NCBI RefSeq assembly: GCF_018873765.1
Contig: NC_057926.1
Coordinates: forward strand, 56,247,378-56,311,377
DNA length: 64,000 nt
Source of the DNA: Telopea speciosissima
Lineage: Eukaryota > Streptophyta > Magnoliopsida > Proteales > Proteaceae
Direction: 5' to 3'
Program-made: the position numbers and the translations under genes
Notes under the pieces: model-generated
What the model saw: the letters and a program-made list of their open reading frames with translations, nothing else
The model's database searches: none
Told to the model about the DNA's origin: nothing
In this document: positions 22,052-33,652 of the stretch, piece by piece
How positions within the stretch are numbered: the stretch's first letter is position 1
Layout: each line of letters opens with the position of its first letter

Positions 22052-23641
22052 CTATGCAACCGTTTTCACTGGATACCTATCGATGCAATCATCCCAGGGA
22101 CTCTTGGGAGAAGGCTTGACAGTGCGCAGGGCTTCCCAAACTGCACTGTTACACTTGAAACCACTCCCAAAAGCAATCTGCCAGACACGGTGGCCCTTCC
22201 GCATCCTCCCCTTGGCTTCAATATAGGCCAACTCATACCATATAGAGCTGGATGACGTGTTCCCAAAACGATGGAGAGTCATCCTAGAAGCCTCAACATG
22301 TAAGGGCAGCAGCTGCAAGTTCTTCTCCAACTCATCAATCACAGCCCTTCCGCCGGCGTGTATGCAGAAGTGATCGAAAGCAAGCTTGAAATCAGGGATA
22401 TAAGGCTTGAGTTTGGCGTTGAAGAATTTCTTGGCCACCAGAGTGGCGAAGAAGAGAAGCTGCTCGCTAATTGGGAGGACGATCGGGCCCAGTGTGGTGA
22501 TGTTGGTCTTAAGGGCCCCTCCAGCAATGGCCATGAGATCCTTAGACAGCGAGACCCCGGTTTTACCTGCACCATCTTGCTCCTGGTAAACACATTGGAA
22601 CGCCTTGTCGTCGGCACCTTTGTGGGTCCTCACGACATGAACGAGCTTGTACTTGGCCCGTTTCCGATCGGCGGACTTGTTGGAGAGCAGCAGAGCAGTG
22701 CCACCGACGCGGAACAGGCAATTAGGTATTAGCATAGACTTCTTGTTCCCAAAGTACCAGTTCTGCGTAATGTTCTCTGTGCTCACAACAACAGCATAGG
22801 TGTTCCGATGCACCTGGAGCATATCCTTTGCAAGGTCAACGGCGATGACTCCAGCACTGCAACCCATACCACCCAAATTAAAGCTCCGGATGTTCCCCCT
22901 CAACTTGTATCTGTTGACGATCATGGCAGACAGAGAAGGCGTCGGATTGAAGAGGCTACAATTCACGACAAGAATCCCAATATCCTTGGGCTTAATGGAG
23001 GTGTTGAGGAAGAGATTTTCGAGAGCGCCAAACATGACCTGCTCAGCCTCTTCACGAGCAGCAGCCATGGAAGGTCGAGGAGGGACGTAATGCATCGCCT
23101 CGGGGACATAAGTCTCCTCGCCGAGGCCGGAACGCTCAAGGATTTTGCGTTGAAATTCGAGTGATGAATCGTCGAAGTCACCGGTGAGCCTGGAGTGCTC
23201 CATGAATTGACTATACCGGACCTGGAGATGTGAAGGAGGACGGTAGCATGAATAGTCCACGAGGTAGACAGGGCGAGGTCGAGTCATGATGTAGACGGTG
23301 GAGCCAAAGACGAGGAAGGTAGAGCAGATGATGACGCTGACGAGATTAAACTGGAGGTGGAGCCAGAGCTGGCGGACATCCTCTGGATTCATCTGAGCAG
23401 CCTCGATCACGATCACGACCATGAGAGGGATGAGGCATAGGGTTAGGAGATGTGTAATCAAATAATGGTAACCTAACTTGACATATTTCAGATTCACACT
23501 CTGCAAGAAATCCGGCAATCTCCGACTGGGCTGGATCTGAACGCCAGTGGTAGCGGCGCCACCACCACCACCAACAGAAGAACTGTTATGGTCGGCTTCA
23601 CCCGCTTCGCCTCCGCCTCCGCCTCCGCCTCCTCCTCCCAT
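22052..23641 (-). CDS. KCS4: 3-ketoacyl-CoA synthase (KCS4-like), complete
   Basis: This gene encodes the condensing enzyme of the ER fatty acid elongase, which joins malonyl-CoA to a long-chain acyl-CoA in the first step of very-long-chain fatty acid synthesis for waxes, suberin, seed oil and sphingolipids. It is an uninterrupted 529-residue frame ending in TAG, the usual family length. A glycine-rich N-terminus (ten Gly codons after Met) precedes the conserved [20 protein letters not shown] stretch. Two hydrophobic segments follow at about 61-80 and 99-119. The FAE1_CUT1_RppA condensing domain begins near [10 protein letters not shown], and an ACP_syn_III C-terminal region ends the protein. 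The catalytic triad is present: Cys261 in GGMGCSAG, His428 in HFCIHAGG and Asn461 in RFGNTSSSS. Sequence as I remember it from Arabidopsis is closest to KCS4 (the KCS4/9/17 group). The family call is near certain and the paralogue is likely. No intron is seen. Confidence 0.96.
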   Translation of the reverse strand: MGGGGGGGGGGEAGEADHNSSSVGGGGGAATTGVQIQPSRRLPDFLQSVNLKYVKLGYHYLITHLLTLCLIPLMVVIVIEAAQMNPEDVRQLWLHLQFNLVSVIICSTFLVFGSTVYIMTRPRPVYLVDYSCYRPPSHLQVRYSQFMEHSRLTGDFDDSSLEFQRKILERSGLGEETYVPEAMHYVPPRPSMAAAREEAEQVMFGALENLFLNTSIKPKDIGILVVNCSLFNPTPSLSAMIVNRYKLRGNIRSFNLGGMGCSAGVIAVDLAKDMLQVHRNTYAVVVSTENITQNWYFGNKKSMLIPNCLFRVGGTALLLSNKSADRKRAKYKLVHVVRTHKGADDKAFQCVYQEQDGAGKTGVSLSKDLMAIAGGALKTNITTLGPIVLPISEQLLFFATLVAKKFFNAKLKPYIPDFKLAFDHFCIHAGGRAVIDELEKNLQLLPLHVEASRMTLHRFGNTSSSSIWYELAYIEAKGRMRKGHRVWQIAFGSGFKCNSAVWEALRTVKPSPKSPWDDCIDRYPVKTVA

Positions 23642-23739
23642 TGTCTCCTAAGTCTAACACGAAGACAGCACAGACAGGTCGTAGTATGTATGAGAATCAG
23701 CGACCTTAATTCTGTCTGTGAAAGTGGTAGTCCCTATTT

Positions 23740-23757
23740 ATTTATTTATATATATAA
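23740..23757 (-). promoter_or_regulatory. Candidate TATA box of the KCS gene
   Basis: Read on the minus strand there is an AT-only run containing TATATATAAATA about 100-115 nt upstream of the KCS start codon. Initiation about 30 nt downstream would leave a 5' leader of roughly 70 nt. No other TATA-like element is as close. The position is reasonable, but this is inference without transcript data. Confidence 0.45.
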
Positions 23758-23941
23758 ACGTGTTCGAGTAAAATAAAGAAAAGAAACAAAAATCTAAGCC
23801 AAACCAAACTCAGAGACGATTCGATTTGAAAATTACAGAAAACAGTAAAATCTAGAGAGATTGATTGTGAAAAAGAGAGAGAGATGTGAAGGAACGGAGG
23901 AGACTTCACTGCGATGTCGCTTCGTAACACGAATGGTCTCA

Positions 23942-26924
23942 GCGTTCCTGCGAGAGAGAGATTATTAAGATTAACGGTTACATTAACCGTTTCCTCTGTG
24001 CTATCTGCCTCTCTAACAGTTGGTGAAACCTTGAAGAGAGACTTCTTCCCTCTTCCGTCGTTTTCTGATCATTTTGGATAATTGGGGGTGATACATTAAG
24101 GGAATGCCGGCCCGTAATGGTGATATTCAATGGTTTAGATTCGAGTCTCGAGAGTGCCAAGAGGGATCTGAGTCATCTCTGTACATGAAAGAGAATGGAC
24201 GACTTTTTTTTTTCCTCTACCCGTCAGGGGAATATCCAAATGCAAGCAACACTGTTGGCATTTTGAATAACTCCACGCTCTATTTTAGGCCCTTGTGATC
24301 AGGGTATTCGATATCGCGAGATACCGATACCATTGTTCCGAAAAATTGAAATCTGACTGATTGAATCAGTTGATTCAGATAAGAATCAATCCATCACGAA
24401 CTATCCAATTCTTGACATTTTGGAATGACCAATTCAAGAGGTTTTGGGATCAGATCGTTGAGTTTTCAGATCTGTGTATCCGATTCAAGTTTTAAAACAT
24501 TGACCAATATATGTATTGATTGTATCAATTAAAAAAAATTTTGATTATTTAATCGATAATTGGCTTTTTGACCTCGAATCGGCTTAGTATGGAGTTTTAT
24601 AACCTTGCCTGTGATACAATTCTTAGTAGTCAAAATGTCAAATTTTAACATGAAACCAGCATGGGTACTGGGTACTGGACCAGCCAAGTGGTTTACTATA
24701 ATGGTACTTTAGTAATTTTGTGCTTCCCCAACTGAAATCATGGCATAGTTGTGGCATTTAACCCATCTATGTCAAACTTTAGCATGAAGCAAGTATGGGT
24801 GGGTATATACCCCTCCCCCTCCCCCTCCCCCTCCCCCGCCTACCCCCACCCACAAAAAAAATAAAATAAAATTATGGGTGTATATTTTTACAAAAATATC
24901 CTTTGACTAATAAAATTTAATGACATTCTCATAATTTTAGGAGAAAGGGGGAGGGGTAACGGGGGAAGATTCTCATGCTGACAGTGTGAGAATGAGTCTC
25001 ACATTGATATTTTTTTCATTCTTGATCGTATGGGTTCACATTGAGCGAAACCATTCTATGTACCATGATTGAGGAATAGGAGATTCTCCCCCGACCCCCC
25101 ACACACACTATCATCAGGGCATGAGAAACCTCTCCCTCTGCAATCTTGAACTCATTTTTTGAGCTTCCCTCTCAACATCTTTCGAGTTGAGATCATGAGA
25201 AACTTGTGACACTCATGCCACAAGCTTTGTTGAGATGTTAGAGGAATCCATCAACTTTTTATTATTTATGAATATTGGGTGGTGGTGGTGGTGGTGGTAA
25301 AACGTATGTGTTGCCAACTCTTTCTCATGTTATATATTTTAACCGTTGATTTGATATTAAATTAATTTAAAATATCTATTGAATATTCGTTATTGGATTC
25401 ATGTAGTCATTTCCATTAAGTTAGGATAAGACTGAGTTTATTATTATTGTTGTATCTATTAAATATCTGCTTAGTTAGATGAGAGAACTAAAACAAGAAA
25501 AAGAAAAAGGACAGTTTTGTTACAGGACTTTTTTTTTTTTTGTTTTTTCTTTAGTGCAAGTTTTTTTACACGACTTAAGTGGGGTAAACGTAGAGGAGAG
25601 AGAGTGGGTAGGGACTCACGGGATGTGGAAAAGTCAAACTAATGACCTCTTCTTCCTTGGGCATGGTTCTTGCCTATTGGGCTATCTCTCGAACACTTGG
25701 TATAGGAGTATTCTGTTCCAACAAGCTTCTTTCTATCACACGATTGGAATATACTACACAAGGCAATGGGATCCACTTGGACAACGCTTCGAGAAAGCAA
25801 AACATAATTCGCCAAAGTTCAAACCCCAAACGATCAGTATACCTTTCTCACATGCTTGTCAATCTCTCTAGATTTTATTTGGTTGCAAGGAAAATAAAAG
25901 GAGAGAGTGAAATCAAATCAATACTAATTATGAAATTTTCTATGATCGTTACCTAACCTCACATGATGGTATACTAACAACTCCAAAATATATCAAATTA
26001 GATTATTAAATTTCATTTTGCTTTGTCAAATTCCTTTTGGTTTGAAAAAGTATTTTTACCAAATATAGACATCGTTTTAGATAAATTATACAATCATAAT
26101 TACAAAACTATAAATGATTTCACTTCTCTTTACTTGCAATCATATCTAGCCATTAAGGGCAAACCCTTCTTCCATCCTCTGATATATGATCATTATTAGC
26201 ATATGATTTCTTAGATTCCATTCAGGTGTTGACTTGACTTGTGAATGATTCGGGTTGTAGTACCTTACGGACAAGGGGTAAAATGGTTAGAAAACTCATT
26301 AAAGGTAATTTTGTTCAATACAATCGATCCAAGCCAATACCGTATCGATATTATATCGATTTTATGTGTTGCTGATATTCATTCTGATACCATACACTAA
26401 AACCATGTGAATGCGGTCATGTGATGACATCAAGTTACACACAACATGATGTCATCAGCAGATGCTTTGGCCACCGTATTTGATTTGTCCAAGACTAGGA
26501 TTTGTGCACATGGAGATTGGACGTTGTACCGGACTTTTTTGTTTTTTTTTTTATAAGAGAAAGAAATCTATTGATAACAAGAGAACTACAGTTTCCACAA
26601 TGGCCTTTTTTGTTTTTTTGGTAAAATTTTCATAATGGCCTTGATAGCAAGATTTCCTAACAACTGCATTAAAAGATCATCATAGCATAGTTTAAAAGTA
26701 GCAAAAGAAATTTCATATTAAAAAAACAAGTACCTAAAGAAAAGTTAGAAGTTATGTCCATCAATTCTAAGTAGTTAGGTATAAGAAGAGTCCATGGAAT
26801 CTTGATGTTATTAGAGGTTTGAGAAAGACGTTCAGCTCCTTCATGGTGCACCAGATTTCTTTTGGTATGATTCTTGATTTTGATGCTGCTTTCCATCCTT
26901 CCACTATTCGAAAGATCTCTGCTT
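23942..26924. other. Spacer, no gene seen
   Basis: Besides the CCCCCT repeat there is a GGT repeat at about 25269-25297. Short frames here have no family features. Confidence 0.6.
24805..24840. repeat. CCCCCT microsatellite
   Basis: About five CCCCCT units within a spacer with no gene. Confidence 0.8.
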
Positions 26925-28137
26925 TCATCTTATCTGAAGTAGTGCGAATGTGTGATAACCTGCAGTGGTTAGAACATCTTGGTTAGCTAGCAAATTGTCA
27001 AAAGCCGAATCGGTTAATCTTAGTTGCGGGTCCAAAATGCAAATGCCTGAGCAGATTAAAACAGAGCAATTGATATCCAGGTTAGATACATATTGGGATA
27101 GAGTATAATCATTTATAGTTAATGAGTCATTAAGAGGAGAGTAGGGCAATAGGGTTGGGGGATGAATGTTCAAGTCACCAAGCCATTTAGTTACAGACCG
27201 CAAGATAAAATGTAATAATAAAAACTGGGAAAAAAAAAAAAAACCAGTGAGAAGATTGTTTATCCAAAGTTTTTGAGAGGAAAAAGGAGACACACATTCA
27301 TGCTAGAAAAGGGCTAGAGAGAAGCTTTGTTTTCAATCTAAGAAGGCCAGATGCCCATACACACTTAATCCAATCACATGATAGAAAGAGGTGTCACATG
27401 GACTCTACAAAAACTACATAAAACATATGTAGGATCGATCGCCATCCATTTCGAGATATCTGCTTTGACAGGAAATTCTGCATTTAAGACACGTCAAAAG
27501 AACATTTTAAGTTTTTGATGTATTTTAATTTTCCAGAAAAATCGCCACCATTTTGCATAGATGGGGCTATAAAACTTATTGGAAAGGAACTTTGCAGCCT
27601 GTTGTGTGGAAAACCTTTCAGTACTAGAAAGGGAACATCTCCATTGGTCATCACTGTCCGAAATAAGAATCTTTAAAATTTCATCAATAAACACATTAGG
27701 CACAGATTGTGAGAATAAATCAGAATTCCAACTATAGAATGAAATAAGATTCCCAACAGATTGAATAGAGTTTGAAGAAGGTAAAGTATATGGTAAAGAC
27801 TTCCTAAGGAATCCAGGGATCAAACCAGCAGTATGTGTTGTCTCCATTTCCAGTTTTCATTCAAACCATAGATTTGAGAGTTGGGAGCATTGTGCCTATA
27901 TTGTTCGAAGTCCAAGAACCCTTTTGTTTTTTTGAAGAGTCTTTGGATCAAATACAGAAGTTCCGGGTCAGTACTCAGTACCTAGCTTTAAGAATTCTTA
28001 CTCAGGTAGAACCATTATCATTTATCATCCTCCGACCTAATTTGAGAATTAAGGAAGGCTTTCCTAAGGCGTAGTCCTCCAATAGAGATTGGAGAGCAGA
28101 CCTTATCCCATCCAATTAGATGTAGCTTCTTGTGAGA
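26925..28137 (-). pseudogene. Dead L1-type LINE 3' portion (RT thumb, zf-RVT, RNase H)
   Basis: Order on the minus strand fits a plant non-LTR element. The RT C-terminus comes first (LIGWDKVCSPISIGGLRLRK, about 28125-28045). A zf-RVT-like stretch follows (STQQAAKFL, then WWRFFWKIKIHQKLKMFFWR-like after one stop, 27600-27490, continuing NAEFPVKADISKWM). An RNase H remnant comes last (DPQLRLTDSAF, 27040-26990). Several stops and frameshifts are present, so it is a fossil. Confidence 0.75.
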
Positions 28138-28151
28138 TCTAGAGTGAATTT

Positions 28152-28363
28152 TAATCCTCTCCAATTCCCTAAAGTGTGCAGTGTGGCAGTTAGGGGTGGA
28201 GATGTCCTAGCAGCTCGGACATCCAATGGTCCAAGCTCATTGACTTCCATATTTTTTTCTTTCTTCTTGAGCTCTGCACCGTTTGGATGTCCAAGCTATC
28301 AGGTGTCGACATCTCTACCCCGAACTACCGCACTACACACCTTTAGGGAATTGGAGAGGATTA
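28152..28363. mobile_element. MITE, TAATCCTCTCCAATTCC family, copy 3
   Basis: Ends TAATCCTCTCCAATTCCC and GGGAATTGGAGAGGATTA with inner GTGGAGATGTC / GACATCTCTACC arms. Diverged from copies 1 and 2 but the same design. Confidence 0.8.
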
Positions 28364-29361
28364 TTTTTCCGTTGTACCCGAGACCTAATGGGCCAGGGAG
28401 ACTGAGACAATGTTTTTGGTTCTTTTCTCTTCTAGGAGATGGGGAGAGTGAGTTATTTAGGCCGCCTTACGTGTAAGGCTTTAAAACGCGGAATCTAATA
28501 CCAACTCAGATTCGAAAATTGGGATCAGTGGAATCAGTCAATTCATTCAATCCTCGGCCAATGAATCTCTCTAAAAAATTAACCAAAAATAATATTAAAA
28601 AAAAAACGTTACATGGTTGAGTACCACCTTGCCCCCATGAAATTAAAAATTACATCTATGTTGATGTCTCTGCATGCATTCTCATTGGCCCCCGTGTTGG
28701 TGCAGGAGCTATACGACCACAAAGGGATTCCCCCCCCCCAAAAAAAATCTCACTATAGACCTAACATCGATGCCATGGTTTAAGGTATTGACAATCGGAT
28801 CGAGATCAATCTCGATTGATACTGATTCTGATCACCCTGAACTAGTACGGTATTGGATCGGTCAATACTCGAGATCGATCTCAGCCGATACATATCCAAT
28901 CCTGGTGAATAGATTGATCCAATCCCGAGATTACGAATCATGATCTATGCTCTACAAGCAGGGAGAAAGTTTTCCTCCACTAGTGCGTAGGTTTTCAACC
29001 ATCTATTCTAGGCTCATTATTACTCTGCCCCTTTATTGTATATGATAATACCCTCCACACTATTGCTGATATCCAAACCATGGTTTAAATGCACGGTATC
29101 ATGCATGGAATCGGTCTCTGAATTGAATGATTCAGATCGTCCAATCCAGTTCATATATTGAGGAATCGAACCTAATTAGAATCAAAATCAGAATCAATCA
29201 ATTCAATTCGATCAATTCTATCGATTTCAATTTGACTTTTTAAATCCAAGGCTATGTACCACAAGTCCCCACAAAGGGCAAAGAACCTTTTTTTTTTTTG
29301 GGTAAATCCAGAAGGGCGAAGACAATAAAATGAATAATGGAGATAGAGATTGACAATGGAT

Positions 29362-29407
29362 TGGAGGAGGGAGGAGGGAGGAGGGAGGAGGGAGGAGGGG
29401 GGGGGGG
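29362..29407. repeat. GGAGGGA repeat and G run
   Basis: About five GGAGGGA units running into ten G; potential G-quadruplex on the plus strand. Confidence 0.8.
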
Positions 29408-29712
29408 TTATGTTTGTTACGTGGTTGTTCTTCCACTTTTCCTATAGAAATGATTGCAGAAAAATTTCACACTCTCACATTTCAAAGTTTCTGCTTTTAA
29501 GTCAAAAACATCCAAACTCACTCTTCAATTTGTCAATTTTTTGCAAATTATTATATTTCAAAATTTATACTTTTAAATCAAAAACTTCCAAACTCACTCT
29601 TCAATTTGCCAATTTCTTGGTCATGGAATTCATATTCTTAGCCATGAAATGGACTCTTTCGTTACTTACTATGTTAGAAAATGGGAAAATTATCTCTGAG
29701 CCACCAGGGGCA

Positions 29713-29715
<3 letters not shown>

Positions 29716-29743
<28 letters not shown>
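29716..29743. repeat. CT microsatellite
   Basis: About 14 CT units in spacer sequence. Confidence 0.85.
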
Positions 29744-29746
<3 letters not shown>

Positions 29747-30050
29747 AACTATCCCATTAAAGTTTGGATTAAGTTTCCCTCCTCTCATAGAAGCAGATTC
29801 AAAAATCCCTCCTAGGGCTTTAGTATGTTCCAAAATACCCTCCCGAGTCCTGATATCTTTTCCCGCCCACTCCCACCCCGCATTGAATTGGATCCCATTC
29901 ACCGTGGGTGAAGGGAAACTCGATTATTAAAGTTTTTACTTTTAAATCAAAAGATTCCAAACCCACGCTTCAATTTTGCCAATTTCTTACCCATGCAATT
30001 GATATTCTTAACCTGTAATTCAGTCTCTTTCTATTATTATATTGGGGCGC

Positions 30051-30177
30051 TGTTCTCTGCGCCGCAGTGCAGTCTGCGCCCAGGCACATGGGGGTAGGCA
30101 CAATGACCACCCTATCTCCCTGCACAGGCTGCCCATGTGCCTGGGTGCTGGCCTGCTGTGCTGCAGCACAGAGAACA
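30051..30177. mobile_element. Foldback MITE, TGTTCTCTGYGCCGCAG family, copy 1
   Basis: TGTTCTCTGCGCCGCAGTGC pairs with GCTGTGCTGCAGCACAGAGAACA; the core has GCACATGGG and GCCCATGTGC. Related copies lie at 48358-48488, 57169-57256 (right end lost) and 58820-58925. Confidence 0.8.
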
Positions 30178-32017
30178 TTCTCCCTACTATATTTTAAGAG
30201 GAAAAAAAATGAAAGTGCCCGCTTGATAATCTTACGGGTGTTTCTATTCTGGTTATGTGCTAAGAAATAGCAAAATAGTTTTTTCATTTGCTGTGCTGAG
30301 AAATCATTTTTGACCCGCTTGATAAACCTGTTTTTGGAAACAAGCAAAATCCTTTTCTTTTCTTTTTTTTTTAAAATATTAACAAAAAGATATGTTTGAC
30401 ACACTTTTTCAATTTTACAAAAGAGCATAGTGAACAAATATAAGAATTTTTATCGGACACACTTTTTCAATTTTCAACCAAGAGACGACAGAACATGTCC
30501 TGTCAAAAATCTTCCAAGGAGCATATATTTTGATTTATGTTCCACAAAAAACACTTAATTATTAAGCAATTTTTAAGTGTTTTTTTTGTTTCTCAGAACT
30601 AAAAAACACCAGAAATTATTTCTCGTAAAATTATCAAGTGGTCTCGAAATTTGAGCCGCCAACGGAGGCTAGGTCAACATCTCTCTGGCTCTCTCTTCCT
30701 ACCATGTACCTTAGACTCTTAGAGAGCCCTCTCTCACCCTTAAAATATTAATGGATCCTTTTTTGTCTTTTCCATTCTCTTAAAACGTAATGTAACATCA
30801 ATCAGCTCGGACTTCTTGTATTTATATTAAGGAAAAAGATTCTCAGAACCGATGTGGCATGGGATGCTAATACCACTCTATCCATCTCCCTCACATGAAA
30901 TGATTTCGTTGTCAGAGAACCCTCCCCCTTACATTAAATATCCAAGGCCATAGAAAAGTACCAAAATCATCAAAATTTTCCCATCACGGGCACAGATTTT
31001 CTTCACCGACAGTAATTTATGATATCCTACTTACTGAACTCTTTTTTGACCTTGAAACCGTTCAATTGGACAAAAACAATTCAAACATTTACTTTGAACT
31101 TTTCCATGTCAAATAAGGTCAATGAAGGATGCCCACTCCCTATTTATATTAGTCTGTGTATAATAATTTAATGGGCAAGGGATTGCTAGTTGGTCGTGTA
31201 GCCCTGTATTAGCATGGGGCCAATGAGAGCATACACATGGGTAATACAGATGGATGCAATTTTTATTTTAAGAGGGGCTGGATAGTAATTTTGTGCACTC
31301 TTGTGCCTATGCGCAAAGAGCTACATGACCAAGAGTGCCCTTTTTCCCTAATTTTTAGGTAGACCTATTCATGTACATGCCACCATCCTATTTTTCATTC
31401 ATTGATAGTACATCTAAGCCTATCCTCTTCTCTTCTTTGTTCAAAGGAGCATGATTCATTTTCACTAAAAGTCTGAAAGACCTGTTTTATATAAAGATAA
31501 TTCCCTACCAACCCATAAACCTACCAAATCCAATCCCCCTCCCCTCCCCTCCCCCATGTTGTCAAACCATTGAAGACGCAGTTTAAAAAAACAGAATCAG
31601 GATCCAGATCGATCTCAATCGATTTAAAATGGGATTAGATCGGTAAAAACTGGCCAGAATCAGCAAAAATATGCCCCAACTCTAGATTTTGCAAGGGGGT
31701 CAGTCTCAGCCAATTCGACCAATCCGATTCTGATTTTTTGATCCCTGCTTGAAGACCTTACCACCATGAAAAGGTTGGTACCCTAAAGTTTGAAACCTGG
31801 GGAGCTACAATTCAGCTATGTTTAGCACCTCCACTTAAAAGGTTACCAAGGTTTGATTATGAAAGCATCAAATGTTGGCTTAAGGTGTGGGGGTCACAAC
31901 CCTATCAGCCTCACGTTTTATTGGGCGTTAGGTAGAATAACATTTAACATGAATTGGTATGTCTACATTATATGTCATTTAGTAACAGATATCTTTAACC
32001 TGACATGACCTTAATCC
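30178..32017. other. Spacer, no gene seen
   Basis: AT-rich sequence between foldback copies. A stretch of GATCC/CGATTC-rich repeat occurs at 31570-31750. No coding or RNA gene recognised. Confidence 0.55.
31190..31332. mobile_element. Foldback MITE, TTTGGTCGTGTAG family, copy 2
   Basis: TTGGTCGTGTAGCCC pairs with AGAGCTACATGACCAA; interior GGGGCCAATGAGAGC and a purine-rich centre. Confidence 0.75.
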
Positions 32018-33130
32018 ATGCAGAAAATATATATAAAGAGGTCTTCAGTAGAATACCTCTGTTCAATACAAATCCAGTCAATAACTATGTTTATTATTCC
32101 AAGAGTCCAAGCTCTGATAAAGAATTAAAATTCTTGGAACATCTAAAGGGAATTTCTGAGAGTCCCAAGGATCGAAAAGACTTTCTCCTATTAAGTTGAG
32201 GGAAATTCTCCTCAAATCAATAATGGCAAATTCCATATCATTCTACCATGGTCTTTTGAACTATGAAGTAGCTTCTCCATCGGATGAGAGCAGAAGTTTT
32301 CTTCTGTAGAAACAGAGGATTATAAGAGGTTGAACATTGCTCATGACCAATGGGAGCTTCCATGCCACGATGAAACTCATCACCATTGCCAACCTGGACA
32401 CCTCTTTGCCCAGCCTGGAACGCTCTGCACCCACTTGAGTTTGCACTTCGTCAACCATGCAGTTTCAACTATCAAAATCTTCCCTCAATGGAATTTACCA
32501 AGGCCAAGACCAATGCAGCCAAGGAGGAGGTTTTAAGGCTGTTAAAAGTGGAGCCTACAAATGCCTGAGCATAGAAAAAATATATGTGAAAGCCAACTGG
32601 AAACATCGTTGAGTTAGTGAGCAGCCAAAGACAAGTACCTGGTTGGTCTCTAAAGATGATCTTCATTCAGCACATTGATGAGAGGTAAAGCTGATCATCA
32701 CTCTAAGTTTGATAAGCACAACTGGACACCAGATGAGGCAAGCAAAAACAGTAGAAGGTTCTCAGTGATCAGAAAGGATCTCTGCTTGCAGCTTTCCTGA
32801 ATTTGTTTCCATGAATTTAAGTAAGATGGGTTGGGAAATGAGGGTTTCAAGAAACTGTTGTCTAAGACTTTGGATATCAACTTTGTACATACTACAGATG
32901 AGACCAATAGGTCAGTGGTCCTTCACGGGAAGAAAAAAAAAGGAGGATAAAAAGGGTTAGATCTCAAATTCTCAGCACCATTGTCAGTAGTCCTTCACCC
33001 AAGAAAAAAAGGGTTAGATGTCATATTCTCAGCACCAAGGTGATTCAGCAAGCCTTAAGAAACACAAAAAGAACAATGACTGATATGTATAAAACTAGTA
33101 TTTTCATCTGATCTTCAGAACCAACTTCAA

Positions 33131-33652
33131 CAAGCTTCTCCTCCTTTTTTTAGCCTCTTCGAAATCATTAAGCACTCAGATCCCAACTGACCTGTTCATA
33201 GCCCAAAAATGACCACCGCAAACATTCAATTTCTTCAAATTTGCACAAGGTTTCTTTTTGCAATATGTCTGGAGCTGCAGACTAACAACCTCACCAATAC
33301 TGTAATTGGAAGATAAATAGCAATATCCATCAAATCTGAAACCACCACAAAAGCCATCAAATACTCACAATATCAATCTCTTTTTTTTTTTCAAGCTTCT
33401 CATCTTTTTTTTAACCTCTTCGAAACCATGAAGCACTCAGATCCCAACTGACCTGTTCATAGCCCAAAAATGGTACCACTCCAAACATTCAATTTCTTCA
33501 AATTTGCACAAGGTTTCTTTTTGCAATATGTCTGGAGCTGCAGACTAACAACCTCACCAATACTGTAATTGCAAGATAAATAGCAATATACATCAAATCT
33601 GAAACCACCACAAAAACCATCAAATACTCACAATATCAATCTTTTTTTTTTT
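33131..33652. repeat. 261-bp tandem duplication
   Basis: Two units, 33131-33391 and 33392-33652, each begin CAAGCTTCTC and end in a T run after AATATCAATCT, and are nearly identical. The paralogous region at about 40750-41020 has one unit, so the tandem step came after the segmental duplication or was lost there. Confidence 0.9.

Larger units (their letters stand above)
28364..30050. other. Spacer with dispersed repeats
   Basis: 28770-28930 resembles the ATGGTTT..GGTATTGG element at 57.9 kb, and 29800-29925 resembles 8555-8705. No gene recognised. Confidence 0.55.

Noticed and set aside
22358-23181. Several frames on both strands overlapping KCS
   Set aside because: Antisense and out-of-frame shadows of a GC-richer coding region whose real frame is certain.
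25479-25871. 130-residue plus-strand frame
   Set aside because: Low-complexity start with a poly-T tract, no family motif, no splice context.
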